The notes below the pieces were generated by a model. That model saw only the letters and a list, made by a program, of their open reading frames with translations, ran no database searches and was not told where the DNA came from. This document shows positions 1-9,573 of a stretch of DNA of 64,000 bases, in pieces. Made by a program: the position numbers and the translations under genes. The stretch is from Pedobacter paludis (lineage in GTDB: Bacteria; Bacteroidota; Bacteroidia; Sphingobacteriales; Sphingobacteriaceae): assembly GCF_003173575.1 (NCBI RefSeq), contig NZ_QGNY01000001.1:558001-622000 (forward strand), given 5' to 3'. Each line of letters starts with the position of its first letter. The first letter of the stretch is position 1.

Positions 1-1647
1 GTGTTCAATAAAATCTTCATTTCTTGAGGTGCTGCCTTTTGATCCTTTTCCACCTCTACCCTGCGCTCTAAATTCGGTTGCCGGTGTACGTTTAACGTAA
101 CCTTCATGAGAGATCGTTATCACCACTTCTTCATCATCGATGAAATCTTCCATGCTCATATCTTCAGCAGAGTGAACAATGGTTGTTTTACGTTCATCGC
201 CAAATTTCTGCTTCACTTCTTCTAATTCATCTTTGATGATCTGCATACGCAAACCTTCATCGTCTAAAATAGATTTCAAATATTCGATGGTTTTCATCAA
301 TTCAGCATACTCTTCTTTAATTTTATCACGCTCTAGTCCTGTTAAACGACGCAATGTCATATCCAGGATTGCACGAGCTTGAATGTCGCTCAATCCGAAT
401 TTTTCCATTAAGCCAACACGAGCTTCTTCAGGCGTTTCTGATGCACGGATTAATTTAATTACTTCATCTAAATGATCTAGCGCAATTAAATATCCTTCTA
501 AAATATGAGCACGTTTTTCAGCCTCAGCCAATTCATATTTAGTTCGGCGAATAACAACATCATGACGGTGATCTACGAAATGCACAATTAAATCTTTCAG
601 ATTTAACATTTGCGGACGTCCTTTAACCAACGCAATGTTATTTACACTGAAAGAAGTTTGTAGAGCGGTATACTTATATAGGTTATTTAAAACGATAGAT
701 GCATTTGCATCGCGTTTAATTTCGTAAACGATGCGAATACCATCTTTATTTGATTCATCTTTAATGTTCGAAATGCCTTCCAGTTTTTTCTCGCCAACCA
801 ATTCAGCAGTACGCTCAATCATTTGCGCTTTGTTAACCTGGTAAGGGATTTCGGTAACGATGATTACTTCACGATCTTTAAGGTTTTCGATTTCTGCTTT
901 AGCACGCATCACTATACGTCCACGACCAGTTTCGAAAGCCTCTTTAACGCCAGTATAACCATAAATAATACCACCCGTTGGAAAATCTGGAGCTTTGACA
1001 AACTTCATTAATTCCTCGATAGTGATATCGCGGTTATCAATGTAATTTACAATACCGTCAATACATTCCGTTAAGTTATGTGGCGCCATATTAGTTGCCA
1101 TACCTACCGCAATACCACTAGATCCATTAACTAAAAGGTTAGGGATTTTTGCTGGTAAAACCGTTGGCTCTTGTAGGGTATCATCAAAGTTTAACTGAAA
1201 ATCTACGGTATCTTTGTTGATGTCGGCAAGCATTTCTTCAGCAATTTTCGAAAAACGTGCTTCGGTATAACGCATTGCTGCAGGTGAATCACCATCAATG
1301 TGACCAAAGTTTCCCTGGCCGTCTACCATCGGGTAACGTAAGCTCCAATCCTGAGCCATACGAACCATAGTAAAATATACTGATGCATCACCATGTGGGT
1401 GATATTTACCCAAAACCTCACCCACAATACGGGCAGATTTTTTATGTGGTTTATTACTTGTTACACCAAGATCGAGCATCCCATATAAAACACGGCGGTG
1501 AACTGGTTTTAATCCATCGCGTACATCAGGCAAAGCCCTTGATACGATTACCGACATTGAATAGTCAATGTAGGCCGATTTCATCTGCTCCTCTATATTA
1601 ATTTGGATGATTTTGTCGTTTTGTTGATTTTCTAAATCTTCTGCCAT
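1..1647 (-). CDS. gyrA: DNA gyrase subunit A (3' end cut by window)
   Basis: The A subunit of gyrase cuts and rejoins DNA to introduce negative supercoils together with GyrB. The start is an ATG at 1647 and the frame stays open to the window edge, so about 549 N-terminal residues are visible and the C-terminal beta-pinwheel is missing. The order is: N-terminal arm, winged helix with the [11 protein letters not shown] segment (residues 83-93), the catalytic tyrosine Y127 in RYTEARF, the tower, then the coiled-coil gate. The quinolone-contact positions equivalent to E. coli Ser83 and Asp87 are Ala88 and Phe92 here. A TAnnTTTG -7 box lies about 65 bp upstream. The identity is certain; an assignment to ParC is less likely because of the overall GyrA-like N-terminus, but the C-terminal GyrA box is not visible. 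Confidence 0.95.
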   Translation of the reverse strand, partial: MAEDLENQQNDKIIQINIEEQMKSAYIDYSMSVIVSRALPDVRDGLKPVHRRVLYGMLDLGVTSNKPHKKSARIVGEVLGKYHPHGDASVYFTMVRMAQDWSLRYPMVDGQGNFGHIDGDSPAAMRYTEARFSKIAEEMLADINKDTVDFQLNFDDTLQEPTVLPAKIPNLLVNGSSGIAVGMATNMAPHNLTECIDGIVNYIDNRDITIEELMKFVKAPDFPTGGIIYGYTGVKEAFETGRGRIVMRAKAEIENLKDREVIIVTEIPYQVNKAQMIERTAELVGEKKLEGISNIKDESNKDGIRIVYEIKRDANASIVLNNLYKYTALQTSFSVNNIALVKGRPQMLNLKDLIVHFVDHRHDVVIRRTKYELAEAEKRAHILEGYLIALDHLDEVIKLIRASETPEEARVGLMEKFGLSDIQARAILDMTLRRLTGLERDKIKEEYAELMKTIEYLKSILDDEGLRMQIIKDELEEVKQKFGDERKTTIVHSAEDMSMEDFIDDEEVVITISHEGYVKRTPATEFRAQGRGGKGSKGSTSRNEDFIEH

Positions 1648-1713
1648 AAATTATTATTCTCGTTATCAAAAACGATGTTTCAAAAAGGTATTGTTATAAC
1701 CTTGCGAATTTAA

Positions 1714-1721
1714 CAAAAATA
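1714..1721 (-). promoter_or_regulatory. -7 element for gyrA
   Basis: On the minus strand this reads TATTTTTG, a full match to the Bacteroidota TAnnTTTG box. It would place the transcript start near 1709 and give a leader of about 60 nt before the gyrA ATG. I see no matching TTG at -33. Confidence 0.45.
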
Positions 1722-1881
1722 TGCCGAAATAAGGCATTGTGGAAAAGTTTTGGACATTAGTAAAGCTTTTGAGATGACACATTTTTTTTATGTTCTTAAA
1801 CAGCCATTTAAATGATTTTTATTTGGAAAGCACGCTAAGGAATATCTATCGGCCAACTTTAACATCATTAAATAAATATTC

Positions 1882-1889
1882 TATTTTTG
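1882..1889 (+). promoter_or_regulatory. -7 element for the MFS exporter
   Basis: TATTTTTG matches the Bacteroidota TAnnTTTG box and sits 21 bp before the ATG, giving a leader of about 16 nt. The -33 box is not clear. Confidence 0.5.
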
Positions 1890-1910
1890 TTGTATAACCC
1901 AATTATATAA

Positions 1911-3122
1911 ATGGCAAAGCAAAAACAATCTGCGATGATCTTTATCATGATCACCCTTTTAATTGATTGTACCGGATTCGGAATCATTATCCCAGTTTTA
2001 CCCAATCTAATTAAGGAATTTACAGGTGGAAGCACCAGTGTGGCGGCCGATTATGGTGGTTACCTGATGGTTGCATTTGCCTTACCTCAATTTATTTTTT
2101 CGCCAATATTGGGTGGATTGAGCGATAAATATGGCCGCAGACCAATATTGCTGTTTTCGTTGTTTGGCTTGGGGATGGATTATCTCTTTCTTTCTTTTGC
2201 TCCATCAATTTTTTGGTTCTTTATCGGACGAATTATAGCTGGTATTACTGGGGCAAGTTTTACTACGGGAATGGCATACATAGCTGATATATCTACACCT
2301 GAGAAAAAAGCTCAGAATTTCGGCATGGTTGGCGCAGCATTCGGCTTAGGTTTTATATTAGGTTCAGTTGGCGGTGGGTTATTGAGCCATTTTGGATTAC
2401 GTGTACCATTTATGGTTGCGGCCGGTTTATCCCTGGTAAATTGGCTATATGGTTATTTCATTCTGCCCGAATCTTTATCGAAAGAAAAGCGAAGGGATTT
2501 TTCTTGGAAAAGAGCCAATCCAGTTGGGTCTTTTATAAATGCTTCTAAATACCCTGCTATTTTGGGATTATTGGCGACACTGCTGTTATTGTACATTGCA
2601 AGCCATTCTGTACAATCCAATTGGTCTTATTACGTAATTGAGAAATTTCAATGGACGCCCACTATGATCGGATATTCTTTGGCCGTAGTGGGCATTATGG
2701 TTGCCTTAGTTCAAGGCGGCTTGATTCGTTTTATTATTCCGAAAATAGGAAATCGGAAAGCAATTTATTTTGGATTAACACTTTATGTAATTGGTTTTGT
2801 GTGTTTTGCATTTGCTGCTAATGGTTTAATGATGATGTTGTTTATCATTCCATATTGTTTGGCTGGGATTGGCGGTCCTGCAATGCAGAGTATTATTTCC
2901 AATCAGGTTCCGGAAAATGCTCAGGGCGAAATTCAGGGTATTACCACAAGCTTACAAAGTTTGGCGGCCATCATCGGCCCCTTTCTGGCAAGCCATATTT
3001 TCGTTTATTTTATTCAGAACGGAACACCATTATATTTTCCGGGTGCGCCATTTATTTTAAGTGCATTTTTAACATTAATTGGGCTTTTTATCGCCATTAG
3101 AGCATTAAGAAAATATCACTAA
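1911..3122 (+). CDS. MFS drug-type exporter, TetA-like (TCR/Tet family)
   Basis: A 403-residue inner-membrane proton-coupled exporter of the DHA1 type with about 12 hydrophobic segments. The first helix (residues 9-30) has the LIDCTGFGIIIPVLP pattern of TetA-like proteins, and loop 2-3 carries the motif A signature GGLSDKYGRRP (residues 68-78) with its Asp72 and Arg pair. Length fits the family. Homologues of this subgroup are widespread chromosomal proteins in Bacteroidota and are often labelled tetracycline exporters without proof of substrate. It stands alone on its strand, ends convergently with the next gene with a 4-bp overlap, and has no TetR-type regulator beside it, unlike mobile tet genes. 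Substrate unknown. Confidence 0.85.
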   Translation: MAKQKQSAMIFIMITLLIDCTGFGIIIPVLPNLIKEFTGGSTSVAADYGGYLMVAFALPQFIFSPILGGLSDKYGRRPILLFSLFGLGMDYLFLSFAPSIFWFFIGRIIAGITGASFTTGMAYIADISTPEKKAQNFGMVGAAFGLGFILGSVGGGLLSHFGLRVPFMVAAGLSLVNWLYGYFILPESLSKEKRRDFSWKRANPVGSFINASKYPAILGLLATLLLLYIASHSVQSNWSYYVIEKFQWTPTMIGYSLAVVGIMVALVQGGLIRFIIPKIGNRKAIYFGLTLYVIGFVCFAFAANGLMMMLFIIPYCLAGIGGPAMQSIISNQVPENAQGEIQGITTSLQSLAAIIGPFLASHIFVYFIQNGTPLYFPGAPFILSAFLTLIGLFIAIRALRKYH

Positions 3123-3862
3123 GCTTTTATTATTTTATATTCATTGTAGGCCATAACAGTATTGTAAACTAACAGTACGATCCCTTCGTAATTAATTAAA
3201 TCCTTTATTTTAAGATTGAGAGCAGTTGTGGTGATAAAGACCAATAAAATTAATCCTATTGAGATAAAAAAGGATGTTTTGAATGATCTATAAAGCATCG
3301 ACAGCCTAAAAATGGTTTGTTTTTTAAACAGCTCAGGATCTTTAATCAATTTTATTACACAGCCGAAAATATAGATAACGGTTAGCGCAATATACACATC
3401 AGAGACTACGCCTTGATTCAAATCTGGAATAACTAGATATTTTTCGTGTATAAATATCCAAATCACAATTAAGCAAAGGAATAACTTTACCAGTTGCCAG
3501 TTTTTACCTATTAAAAACCAATTAAGCCAATCGTTTTGTCCGTTAAGCTTGGCCTGTTCGATTTTCATAATGTGCTCTTCAGAAATTGGTAAAAAAGGGT
3601 TTATGTAACTGATAATCAGAATTAATATACAGATATAAAACTGAAAAAATCCATCGTTCATTAACACATGAATTTTTGTTCTGGTTAAAAAAATTGGGCT
3701 AAAACAAGAAAAAATTAGCAGTGCAATTATGGTTAGGTGAAAAACCAAAGGGTAATAATTGGTAATGGAGTTGCCAGAAACTTCAACTGGTTTAATATCC
3801 TTGGCAACATGCTTGCCAGCAAACCTGATTAATATTACAAAAATAATTAATGATATACCCAA
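3119..3862 (-). CDS. Uncharacterised polytopic membrane protein
   Basis: A 247-residue protein that I cannot assign to a named family. It has about six hydrophobic segments: an N-terminal one (residues 1-11), two near 40-60 and 70-90, one near 125-145, one near 160-175 and one near 200-220, separated by basic loops. No catalytic motif is visible. The coding frame is intact and AT-rich like its surroundings. Its 3' end overlaps the MFS gene by 4 bp tail to tail, so the two are not an operon. The PIN-PhoH gene lies 37 bp upstream on the same strand and could share its transcript. Confidence 0.6.
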   Translation of the reverse strand: MGISLIIFVILIRFAGKHVAKDIKPVEVSGNSITNYYPLVFHLTIIALLIFSCFSPIFLTRTKIHVLMNDGFFQFYICILILIISYINPFLPISEEHIMKIEQAKLNGQNDWLNWFLIGKNWQLVKLFLCLIVIWIFIHEKYLVIPDLNQGVVSDVYIALTVIYIFGCVIKLIKDPELFKKQTIFRLSMLYRSFKTSFFISIGLILLVFITTTALNLKIKDLINYEGIVLLVYNTVMAYNEYKIIKA

Positions 3863-3899
3863 GCTACCTTATTGGTTAGTGAGGTGCGAATTTAATAAA

Positions 3900-5252
3900 T
3901 TACAATAATTCATTAGCCAAGTTGGCAAGTTCGCTCCGCTCCCCTTTATGCAAAGTAATGTGCGCATAGAGCGGATGGTTTTTGGCATTCTCTATCAAAT
4001 AGGATAAACCATTACTTTCTGAATCCAAATATGGTGTATCGATCTGGTAAATATCGCCCGTAAAAACCACTTTTGTATGTTCACCAGCCCGGGAGATTAT
4101 GGTTTTCACCTCATGAGGAGTTAAATTTTGAGCTTCATCTATAATAAAGAAAATTTTGGTTAGGGTTCTTCCCCTAATAAAAGCTAAAGGAGCAATCGCT
4201 ATTTTTTCGGTCGAGATTAATTCATCAATTTTTGCAGACATTTTTTCATCACCAATAAACTGTTCTTTTATAAAGCGAAGATTATCCCAAATGGGCGCCA
4301 TAAAGGGATCGGTTTTAGATTTGGCATCGCCAGGTAAAAAGCCAATATCCTTGTTGCTGAGTGAAACTATTGGCCGGGTTACATAAATCTGTCGGAAGTT
4401 TTTGCGCTGTTCTAGCGCACTGGCAAGTGCCAATAATGTTTTACCTGTTCCGGCATTTCCCTGAATACTCACCAGCTTGATTTCGGGATCTAAAAGCGCA
4501 TTAATGGCAAAGGCTTGTTCGATATTTTTGGGCTTAATTTTAAAAATGGCATCTGTAGAAACCGAGGAAAGTGTTTTTAAATTATGATTGTAAAATACAT
4601 TTGCCGTTTTTCGTTTATTTTTCAGGATATAAAAATGGTTTCCTGTTTTTGCAGGCAATTCAACTTCTGCCGAACTGATGGATCGATTCTTTTTAATGTC
4701 ATCAATAACTGATTCAGAGAAATTGCCAATTTCGGTTTTACCCGCATAAAGCTCATCTACATTCTTGATTTTACCTGTTTCGTAGTCTTCTGCGTTGAGG
4801 TCTAATGCCTTTGCCTTTAATCTTAAACATATATCTTTTGATACAAGAACAACCCTTTTATCTGGGTTTTCTTCCTTCAAACTTAATGCGGCATTTAAAA
4901 TCTTATGGTCGGTTTTTCCTTTTCCATATACCTCTTCTGCATCAATTTTTAAAGGTTTCTCATTTAAAACCACTTTAAATTTCCCGCTGTTCGAACCTTT
5001 TAGGGCTATCCAATCACTAATTAGTTTTTGCTTTGATGTTTCGTCAATTAAACGAATAAAGCTTCTAGCTTCAAAATTTCGGGTATCATTGCCACTCTTA
5101 AAGTTATCCAACTCTTCCAAAACCTGAATCGGAATAGCGACATCATGTTCATGAAAATTATTTATTGCATCGTGATCGTATAAAATAACTGAAGTATCTA
5201 GAACGAATATTTTTTTTGATGAAATAGCAACTGATTTACCTTTTTTGGCCAT
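3900..5252 (-). CDS. PIN-PhoH fusion ATPase (PhoH2 type)
   Basis: A 450-residue protein with an N-terminal PIN nuclease-type domain (about residues 14-150; acidic residues in VLDTSVILYD at 17-26, EELDN at 46-50, KTDHKIL at 113-119 and SKDICL at 138-143) fused to a C-terminal PhoH ATPase (Walker A GNAGTGKT at 265-272, Walker B IIDEAQN at 370-376). Known PhoH2 proteins are reported to be sequence-specific RNA helicases and ribonucleases. The acidic PIN residues look intact, so nuclease activity is plausible. The ATG at 5252 gives a typical MAKKGK start. No small antitoxin-like ORF (PhoAT type) is visible upstream; instead a gene-free stretch follows. Confidence 0.88.
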   Translation of the reverse strand: MAKKGKSVAISSKKIFVLDTSVILYDHDAINNFHEHDVAIPIQVLEELDNFKSGNDTRNFEARSFIRLIDETSKQKLISDWIALKGSNSGKFKVVLNEKPLKIDAEEVYGKGKTDHKILNAALSLKEENPDKRVVLVSKDICLRLKAKALDLNAEDYETGKIKNVDELYAGKTEIGNFSESVIDDIKKNRSISSAEVELPAKTGNHFYILKNKRKTANVFYNHNLKTLSSVSTDAIFKIKPKNIEQAFAINALLDPEIKLVSIQGNAGTGKTLLALASALEQRKNFRQIYVTRPIVSLSNKDIGFLPGDAKSKTDPFMAPIWDNLRFIKEQFIGDEKMSAKIDELISTEKIAIAPLAFIRGRTLTKIFFIIDEAQNLTPHEVKTIISRAGEHTKVVFTGDIYQIDTPYLDSESNGLSYLIENAKNHPLYAHITLHKGERSELANLANELL

Positions 5253-5302
5253 AAGGTAAATTTAAGATTTCTTTGATTAATACCTTAAAGAATTTTAGAC
5301 AT

Positions 5303-5350
5303 AAAAAAAACGGGGTTCTTCTTCTTGCGATTCAGTTCCCCGTTTTAACT
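5303..5350 (-). terminator. Rho-independent terminator, minus strand, orphan
   Basis: Bases 5307-5315 (AAAACGGGG) pair with 5338-5346 (CCCCGTTTT) round a 22-nt loop. Read on the minus strand the stem is followed by a run of eight T. It lies upstream of the phoH start, so it does not serve phoH. It must end a minus-strand transcript that begins to its right, where no coding frame exists. Confidence 0.6.
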
Positions 5351-5731
5351 TTAAAAACAACCATAGTTGCATTTTAAAGCATCTAATCTCTGTAGCTTTG
5401 ATTTTTCCGTTATCGTTAGGTTTTGCAACTTTTGCGATTCGTGAAAATTTATTTCCAACTGCTTCCTTCCGTAAAATTCTTCAGTATTCAATAATTTCTG
5501 TTAGGTCTTGCAATTTTCACATTTTCCATCTTGCGATATCCAATGTATATTCTTACTCGGTTTAACCCTTTCTGAAATTAATCGTTTTCCTTGTTAAGTA
5601 TATCCGAAATATTTTACCTTTCGGTTCTTTATCTCTTTTGGATTGTCTTGTCAGAATTCAAAGTACTTCGTATTTGATATAATCTAATTTAGCACTAAAT
5701 GGCTTTCCTGTCAAGAGAAAAGTTATTGTTT

Positions 5732-5862
5732 TTATAAACAATGTTATCCACCTAAAAATCAGTGTTGTTAACATTTGAAAAGCACTAAATTCTCATAATT
5801 TTTATCAATAGTGTCACTTTCTTAAACTTTATCAACAAATCCGTTTTGGGTTCTTATTAACA
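5732..5862 (+). other. Cluster of DnaA-box-like 9-mers
   Basis: Five same-strand 9-mers resemble TTATnCACA: TTATAAACA (5732), TTATCCACC (5744), TTATCAATA (5802), TTATCAACA (5829) and TTATTAACA (5854). Each differs from the consensus at one or two positions, and the surroundings are very AT-rich. Such words arise easily by chance in this base composition, and dnaA is not in the window, so an origin is only a possibility. Confidence 0.2.
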
Positions 5863-5967
5863 AAGACATCCGTTTCAGGAATTTTTATATTGTTCCATTT
5901 CTGCTTAAAAGGCGAAAAACTTTAAAAAGTTAATTTAAAATCTCAACAAAAAGCATGGCTAATATGT

Positions 5968-5975
5968 TATTTTTG
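5968..5975 (+). promoter_or_regulatory. -7 element abutting the FUSC start codon
   Basis: TATTTTTG lies so close to the ATG at 5980 that transcription would begin at or within 1-2 bases of the start codon, implying a leaderless message. No later Met is reasonable because residue 41 is already inside the membrane domain. Confidence 0.45.
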
Positions 5976-5979
5976 TACC

Positions 5980-8139
5980 ATGCAGATTAGGCAACCCATT
6001 AGAAACATTCAAGATTTTTTATTGAGTACGTATTTTGCCGATGGCTTGCGCATAACAATTGGTGTTCTCCTTCCGTCTTTAATTTTAGCCCAATTCGGAA
6101 TGCTGAAATATGGGATGACGCTTTCGCTCGGTGCCCTGTGTGTAAGTGTTGTAGATAGCCCAGGACCAATGGTTCATAGGCGCAATGCAATGCTGATTAC
6201 TACAGTTTTAATCTTCGTATTTTCTATTCTTACGGGTTTAACCAACAAGAACCACTACTTTATTGGCTTTTTACTGGCAGTATCAAGTTTCATATTCTCC
6301 ATGTTTTACATATATGGAATAAGGGCAGCAGCAATTGGTACCGCCGTTTTACTTATTATTGTTTTAAGTATTGATGATATTCGCCCTTGGCAGGATGTTC
6401 TAACTCATGGTCTAATGGTATTAGCCGGAAGTCTTTGGTATACCGGATTAAGTTATTTTGTTTATAGACTTCGCCCCTTTAGGTTGGTTCAACAATCGCT
6501 TAGCGATTCTATTTTAGAAGTTGCAGAATTTTTAAGAGAGAAAGCAAAATTTTATCATCATAATAATAACTACGAAAAAACCTATGCAGATTTATTACAG
6601 TTGCAGGTTTCTGTACATGAAAAGCAAGATGCCGTTAGGGAATTGCTATTTAGGACCAGAGAAATTGTAAGAGATTCTACCCCAGAAGGTAGATTTTTAT
6701 TGTTGGTATTTGTGGATATGGTCGATCTGTTTGAACAGGTTATGTCTACCTATTATAACTATCAGCAACTGCATGATCAATTTGATAAATCAGGGATTCT
6801 GCCAGATTATGAAATGGCGATTAAAAGAATTTCTTATGCGTTAGATGACATTGCTTTTGCATTAAAAAGCGGCGGAAAGCCTGTTATTTCAAAGAGATTG
6901 TTAATTGAGGTTGAAAGACTTAAGGTTAAAATAAATGATTTAGAAAAAAACAATACCAATCAAGAATATAATACCATTGGTATAATCGCCCTAAAAAATA
7001 TTGAGGTTAATATCGAAAATATTTTAGCCCGGGTTAAAACCATTTATAGTTATTTTAAAATTAGAACAAGCAAGGATATTCGTCAGGCTGAGGTGGATAC
7101 CGAGAAATTTATTACCAGACAAAAATTCGATTTTAGTTTATTTACCGAAAATCTAACTTATAGTTCATCTACTTTTAGGCATTCGTTAAGGGTAACCGTT
7201 GTAATGCTTTTGGGTTTTGTGGTTTCGCAATTATTAAATTTTTCTCATAGTTACTGGATTTTACTAACCATTCTGGTGATTTCAAAACCTGGCTTTAGTT
7301 TAACCAAAGAAAGAAATTATCAGAGGTTGATTGGCACAACCGTAGGTGCTTTTATTGGTATGGCCGTAGTCACTTACATTCATGATAAGAATTCTCTGTT
7401 TGTTATATTGCTGATTTGCATGATTGGCTGTTACAGTTTTCAAAGAAAAAATTATGTTGTGAGTGTATTATTTATGACACCCTATATTCTAATTCTTTTT
7501 GACTTTTTGGGAATGGGATCTATAGCATTGGCCCGCGAAAGAATTTACGACACCTTTATCGGTTCAGGAATTGCACTTTTAGCCAGCTATTCGCTTTTCC
7601 CAACTTGGGAGCATGAAAAGGTAAAAGAAGCCATGCTGAATATCCTCAAAGCAAATAAGGCATACTATGATCAAGTTGTAAAATTATATTTCGAAAAAAA
7701 CTATAACCGAACGGAATATAAACTCGCACGCAAAGAAGTTTATGTAAGTACAGCAAATCTGGCCTCACTTTTTCAAAGAATGTTTTCCGAGCCAAAAAGC
7801 AAACAATTGTTTATTAAGGAGATTCATCAGTTTACAGCACTGAGCCATCTTTTGTCTTCCTATATTGCAACGTTATCACTCTATAATAAGGAGCACGAAT
7901 TTACTTTCGAGAGTTTCGAGGCATTAAAACCCATGTCAAATAATACCACTTATTTATTGGATGTATCCATCGAAAATCTTTTGCAAGGAAAAGATACGGT
8001 TGATAATGTGCCGTTAATAAGATTGAATGATAGTGGAATATCCATTAAAAAAGGAGAAGATTTGGTGCCAGAACAATTTGATCTAATTCAGAAAGTGGCT
8101 TATGATATTTATAAGTTATCCGTAAAAATTAAACTTTAG
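5980..8139 (+). CDS. FUSC-family membrane transporter (YccS-like)
   Basis: A 719-residue inner-membrane protein of the fusaric-acid-resistance / aromatic acid efflux type. Two hydrophobic blocks of about five or six helices each (roughly residues 25-160 and 400-535) flank a long hydrophilic, helical middle region (165-395), and a soluble C-terminal helical part follows. This duplicated layout and length match YccS/YhfK proteins. Family members are thought to export aromatic acids or act in envelope homeostasis, but no periplasmic adaptor gene is adjacent. The GC and codon use match the neighbours. Its end overlaps the following convergent gene by 4 bp. Confidence 0.85.
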   Translation: MQIRQPIRNIQDFLLSTYFADGLRITIGVLLPSLILAQFGMLKYGMTLSLGALCVSVVDSPGPMVHRRNAMLITTVLIFVFSILTGLTNKNHYFIGFLLAVSSFIFSMFYIYGIRAAAIGTAVLLIIVLSIDDIRPWQDVLTHGLMVLAGSLWYTGLSYFVYRLRPFRLVQQSLSDSILEVAEFLREKAKFYHHNNNYEKTYADLLQLQVSVHEKQDAVRELLFRTREIVRDSTPEGRFLLLVFVDMVDLFEQVMSTYYNYQQLHDQFDKSGILPDYEMAIKRISYALDDIAFALKSGGKPVISKRLLIEVERLKVKINDLEKNNTNQEYNTIGIIALKNIEVNIENILARVKTIYSYFKIRTSKDIRQAEVDTEKFITRQKFDFSLFTENLTYSSSTFRHSLRVTVVMLLGFVVSQLLNFSHSYWILLTILVISKPGFSLTKERNYQRLIGTTVGAFIGMAVVTYIHDKNSLFVILLICMIGCYSFQRKNYVVSVLFMTPYILILFDFLGMGSIALARERIYDTFIGSGIALLASYSLFPTWEHEKVKEAMLNILKANKAYYDQVVKLYFEKNYNRTEYKLARKEVYVSTANLASLFQRMFSEPKSKQLFIKEIHQFTALSHLLSSYIATLSLYNKEHEFTFESFEALKPMSNNTTYLLDVSIENLLQGKDTVDNVPLIRLNDSGISIKKGEDLVPEQFDLIQKVAYDIYKLSVKIKL

Positions 8140-8573
8140 TTTTTTGCAATAAAATCCTTTATACTACAGGCATTAAACGGCAATGAGAATTGAGTTCCAT
8201 TATCCATTTTAAAAATTATGATGGCTTCGCATGGGATTTTTTTATCCATTAGGTCTTTTTTACTAATACTGATGGGATAAAACTTTTGCTCTGGATTATC
8301 AGAATGAACAACGTCTGCCCTATCCTTAAACTTCAGCTTAAATTCCAATGCTCCGGATATTATAGAGATTTTATCTATTTTGCTAAAATTTGTATTTGAG
8401 GTGAAATTGATCAGTAACTGATTGTCTTCTAGATTTTTAATATCCTTAAACAATTCAAAAGCATAATAACTTTTATCATCTCGATAATACTGATAATCGA
8501 TGCTTTGCTTTAATTGGCCATAAGATATTTTGCCTAAAGCGAGTAAGAAAAAAATAATTATGGATGTTTTCAT
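8136..8573 (-). CDS. Secreted protein of unknown function, linked to a type IX secretion pair
   Basis: A 145-residue protein with a clean signal peptide (hydrophobic residues 4-14, likely cut after SYGQ at about residue 20). The mature part is a predicted beta-rich, charged domain with a single Cys near the C-terminus (ACSIKDF). I do not recognise the family. It begins 4 bp after the PorP/SprF gene, so it is probably the third gene of that operon. Its end overlaps the FUSC gene tail to tail. Function unknown. Confidence 0.6.
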   Translation of the reverse strand: MKTSIIIFFLLALGKISYGQLKQSIDYQYYRDDKSYYAFELFKDIKNLEDNQLLINFTSNTNFSKIDKISIISGALEFKLKFKDRADVVHSDNPEQKFYPISISKKDLMDKKIPCEAIIIFKMDNGTQFSLPFNACSIKDFIAKN

Positions 8574-8577
8574 AGGA

Positions 8578-9573
8578 TTAAAATTTAGGGCACGGCACTT
8601 TAAAACCCTTAAAATTATTGTGTCTATAAATTAAGGAAAGCTCATAGGTTCTGGGCGTTGCGCTCAACAACTTATTTCCGTAAACGGTGTAGTTCATACC
8701 GGCGGTGACATGGCCTAAACTTAGGCCTAGATATGGGTAATAGGACGATTCGTTAAATTTATACCAAAGGCCAAAATTTAATTTTATGCTGGTTTGATCG
8801 TTTGGTTTAAAGCCTATTACAGTTCCGAATAAAGTGTCCTTGTTGTTTTTTTGTTGGTTATAAATGCTTGTGAAATTTAAATCTACAAAGTCATTAAGTA
8901 AGTACAACATACCAAAGTTTACAGTTTTTCTGAACGGAACAATCTCGTTGCTATTGTTTAATAAACTTTCTGATGGTTTTGTTAAATGATATTGGGCGTA
9001 ACCTAAGGCAAAACTCACTCGATCAAAGGTAGCAGAGAAATTAGCACCTAAATTTAAATCGAAATAGGATGTCTTGTCATTTCTTAAATCTAAAAAGTTT
9101 GGCATAGAAGTATCAAACCCATTCCCATTAAATTGCGATGCAAATGTGAGTTTATCATAATCTAAAAATTTTGAAACATAAGACAGCTGCGGTGCTAGAC
9201 CAAACTTAAATTTATGTTCAACATCCAAATATTGGTAATACGAAAAACTGGCGCTGATGTATTGGGATTTTAATGCCTTGTTAAATGATTCATCAAAGAG
9301 ACCACTTAAACCGATACTGAAAATACTATTGCTAAAATTTTCATCGGCATTTAGTTTTAAATCTCCAGAAATGCTATAGGTATTATAAGGATCGCCAAGA
9401 TTTCCCCACTGTTGCCTCGTGTTAAGGGCAATACGATAATCACCATCAAAAAAACCTGTATAAGCTGGGTTTAATGTTAAGGGAGATGCAAAGTATTGAG
9501 AAAACTTTGGATCTTGTGCCATACCTTTAAGTGTAATGAGGCACAAAATGAAACTGATGATCGTTTTATACAT
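8578..9573 (-). CDS. PorP/SprF family type IX secretion outer-membrane protein
   Basis: A 331-residue outer-membrane beta-barrel of the PorP/SprF family, starting with a signal peptide (cut after GMAQ near residue 20). The mature N-terminus DPKFSQYFASPLTLNPAYTG is the family signature, and alternating aromatic strands continue to the end. SprF-type proteins help deliver or anchor a specific large T9SS cargo at the cell surface. The start ATG shares one base with the stop of the upstream gene (TAATG), indicating translational coupling with the 805-residue cargo-like protein, the usual arrangement for such pairs. Confidence 0.9.
   Translation of the reverse strand: MYKTIISFILCLITLKGMAQDPKFSQYFASPLTLNPAYTGFFDGDYRIALNTRQQWGNLGDPYNTYSISGDLKLNADENFSNSIFSIGLSGLFDESFNKALKSQYISASFSYYQYLDVEHKFKFGLAPQLSYVSKFLDYDKLTFASQFNGNGFDTSMPNFLDLRNDKTSYFDLNLGANFSATFDRVSFALGYAQYHLTKPSESLLNNSNEIVPFRKTVNFGMLYLLNDFVDLNFTSIYNQQKNNKDTLFGTVIGFKPNDQTSIKLNFGLWYKFNESSYYPYLGLSLGHVTAGMNYTVYGNKLLSATPRTYELSLIYRHNNFKGFKVPCPKF

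Larger units (their letters stand above)
5253..5979 (-). other. 727-bp gene-free region; possible non-coding RNA on minus strand
   Basis: There is no open frame of useful length on either strand between the divergent phoH and FUSC genes. The minus strand is rich in purines from about 5660 to 5350 and ends at a strong terminator. It also contains two related stretches, CGCAAAAGTTGCAAAACCTAAC and a partner with ATCGCAAGA and TTGCAAGACCTAAC, near 5410-5450 and 5500-5540. This pattern suits a structured RNA, but I cannot name a family and found no perfect minus-strand promoter. Treat as a candidate only. Confidence 0.3.

Noticed and set aside
1911..3122. Acquired tetracycline-resistance determinant
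   Set aside because: No TetR gene, mobile element or compositional shift accompanies this MFS gene; a native exporter is more likely.
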